A stretch of 15,346 nucleotides of DNA, taken from NCBI GenBank assembly GCA_029288195.1, contig JARFPR010000528.1, positions 1 to 15,346 of the forward strand, given 5' to 3'. Positions 14,353-15,346 of this stretch are shown piece after piece. Positions within the stretch are counted from its first letter, which is position 1. Each line of letters opens with the position of its first letter. This stretch comes from Gammaproteobacteria bacterium. Its GTDB lineage: Bacteria; Pseudomonadota; Gammaproteobacteria; GCA-001735895. Under the pieces are notes generated by a model. That model had not been told where the DNA came from. It made no database searches and was given only the letters and a program-made list of their open reading frames with translations. Position numbers and translations under genes: made by a program.

Positions 14353-15346
14353 CCCTCGGGCCGGTTATGCTCGATATCGCCGGATGCGAATTAACCCCCG
14401 AAGATCGTAAGCGCCTCCTCCACCCACAGGTCGGCGGTGTCATTCTGTTCAGCCGTAACTACCAGGACCCGCATCAGCTCGCCGGTCTGTGCAGCGACAT
14501 TCATGCGCTTAGAGATCCGCGCCTGGTGGTTGCGGTTGACCATGAGGGTGGTCGGATACAACGTTTTCGCGACGGATTCCAGGCGATACCGGCAATGGGG
14601 TTGCTGGGTGATCTTTACGACGAGGATGCGCAACAGGCAATCCGCCTGGCTGAGACATTCGCCTGGGTGATGGCAGCCGAGTTACTCCATTACGGCGTTG
14701 ATTTGAGCTTTGCCCCGGTTCTGGATATTGCTAATCCGATCAGCAGTGTGATCGGTGATCGCGCTTTTCACCGGGACCCGGAAACGGTTTCTCATTTAGC
14801 CAATGCCTGGATTCGGGGCATGCGCAGGGCAGGCATGGAAGCGGTGGGCAAGCACTTTCCCGGACACGGTTCGGTGGAAGGTGACTCTCACCATGTGATG
14901 CCGTTCGATCGTCGCCGCTTCCACGAAATCGAAGCGCTGGACCTGGTGCCTTTTCGGCGGGTGATTGCAACTCATCTAACCGGCATTATGATGGCCCATG
15001 TAATTTATGATCACGTGGATAAGGCCGCGGCAGGTTACTCGCGCTACTGGATAGAGACGGTCTTGCGCGGGCAGCTCGAGTTTGAGGGTATTGTGTTTAG
15101 CGATGACTTGAGCATGAGCGGTGCAGAATCGGTCGGCGGTTACCCGGAACGCGCAAGGCACGCGCTGGCAGCCGGCAGCGATATTCTGCTGGTTTGCAAC
15201 AATCCGGACGGTGCCGATGAAGTGCTGGATTCGCTTGACGATTACGCCAATCCGACCTCGCAGCTGCGCATGATACGCTTGCACGGAGAGGCGGTGAATG
15301 CGGATTTGTTTGCCTCCCGGGACTGGCAAAATGCCTGTGAGGAATT
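14349..15346 (+). CDS. nagZ: Beta-N-acetylhexosaminidase, muropeptide recycling (3' end outside window)
   Basis: NagZ is a cytoplasmic glycoside hydrolase family 3 enzyme that removes N-acetylglucosamine from anhydro-muropeptides in peptidoglycan recycling. In some bacteria its products also induce beta-lactamase. The frame runs 332 codons to the window edge, which is nearly the whole protein given a family length of about 340. Visible are GGVILFSRNY (29-38), VAVDHEGGRIQRF (61-73), and KHFPGHG (168-174) followed by the D179-S-H181 acid/base dyad. The nucleophile loop FSDDLSM is at 250-256. The ATG overlaps the ispF stop by 4 bases, so translation is coupled. Confidence 0.95.
   Translation, partial: MTLGPVMLDIAGCELTPEDRKRLLHPQVGGVILFSRNYQDPHQLAGLCSDIHALRDPRLVVAVDHEGGRIQRFRDGFQAIPAMGLLGDLYDEDAQQAIRLAETFAWVMAAELLHYGVDLSFAPVLDIANPISSVIGDRAFHRDPETVSHLANAWIRGMRRAGMEAVGKHFPGHGSVEGDSHHVMPFDRRRFHEIEALDLVPFRRVIATHLTGIMMAHVIYDHVDKAAAGYSRYWIETVLRGQLEFEGIVFSDDLSMSGAESVGGYPERARHALAAGSDILLVCNNPDGADEVLDSLDDYANPTSQLRMIRLHGEAVNADLFASRDWQNACEE

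Noticed and set aside
1..15346. CRISPR arrays, insertion sequences, tRNA or rRNA genes
   Set aside because: No repeat-spacer pattern, transposase frame, terminal inverted repeats of IS type or tRNA fold was seen anywhere in the window.

Overview
This 15.3 kb window is a chromosomal segment of a gammaproteobacterium, probably marine. The proteins are gamma-type, the dap genes belong to the succinylase branch, flagellar control uses sigma-54 and sigma-28, and one gene closely resembles the marine DMSP lyase DddP. The genus cannot be read from the sequence. Layout, left to right. (1) 1-162, minus: the N-terminal part of a rhodanese-like protein. (2) 329-4760, minus: a compact operon in the order dapC, dapD, yffB/arsC-like, dapE, gluQ. 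It makes LL-diaminopimelate for lysine and peptidoglycan, plus a tRNA(Asp)-modifying enzyme. A sigma-70-like promoter just upstream of dapC fixes the dapC start. (3) 4761-5011: a gap between two minus-strand genes that contains a good terminator pointing the other way (plus), so a small unannotated plus-strand transcript is likely. (4) 5012-6618, minus: flgA, flgM, flgN. flgM has a near-perfect sigma-28 promoter and flgA a sigma-54 promoter. (5) 6619-7013: the divergent flgA/flgB control region, with a second sigma-54 promoter for flgB, a full IHF consensus match and an upstream palindrome. (6) 7014-10626, plus: flgB, flgC, flgD, flgE, flgF (proximal rod, hook cap, hook). The cluster stops at flgF; flgG and the genes that usually follow it are not here. 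(7) 10666-12412, plus: a HugZ/PNPOx-like split-barrel protein followed one base later by an M24-fold protein with strong similarity to DddP. (8) 12413-12775: a gap with a possible gene remnant and a strong terminator. (9) 12776 to the end, plus: ctaA (heme A synthase), ispF (isoprenoid MEP pathway) and nagZ (muropeptide recycling, cut by the window end). The flagellar genes follow a recognisable hierarchy. Sigma-54 drives the early rod/hook genes and flgA. Sigma-28 drives flgM and flgN, the anti-sigma factor and the chaperone for the hook-associated proteins. The most unusual part is the HugZ-like/DddP-like pair at the point where the flg cluster breaks off. The DddP-like protein keeps every metal and catalytic residue I can place by family comparison, but its N-terminus differs from that of the DddP I know, so its substrate is open.
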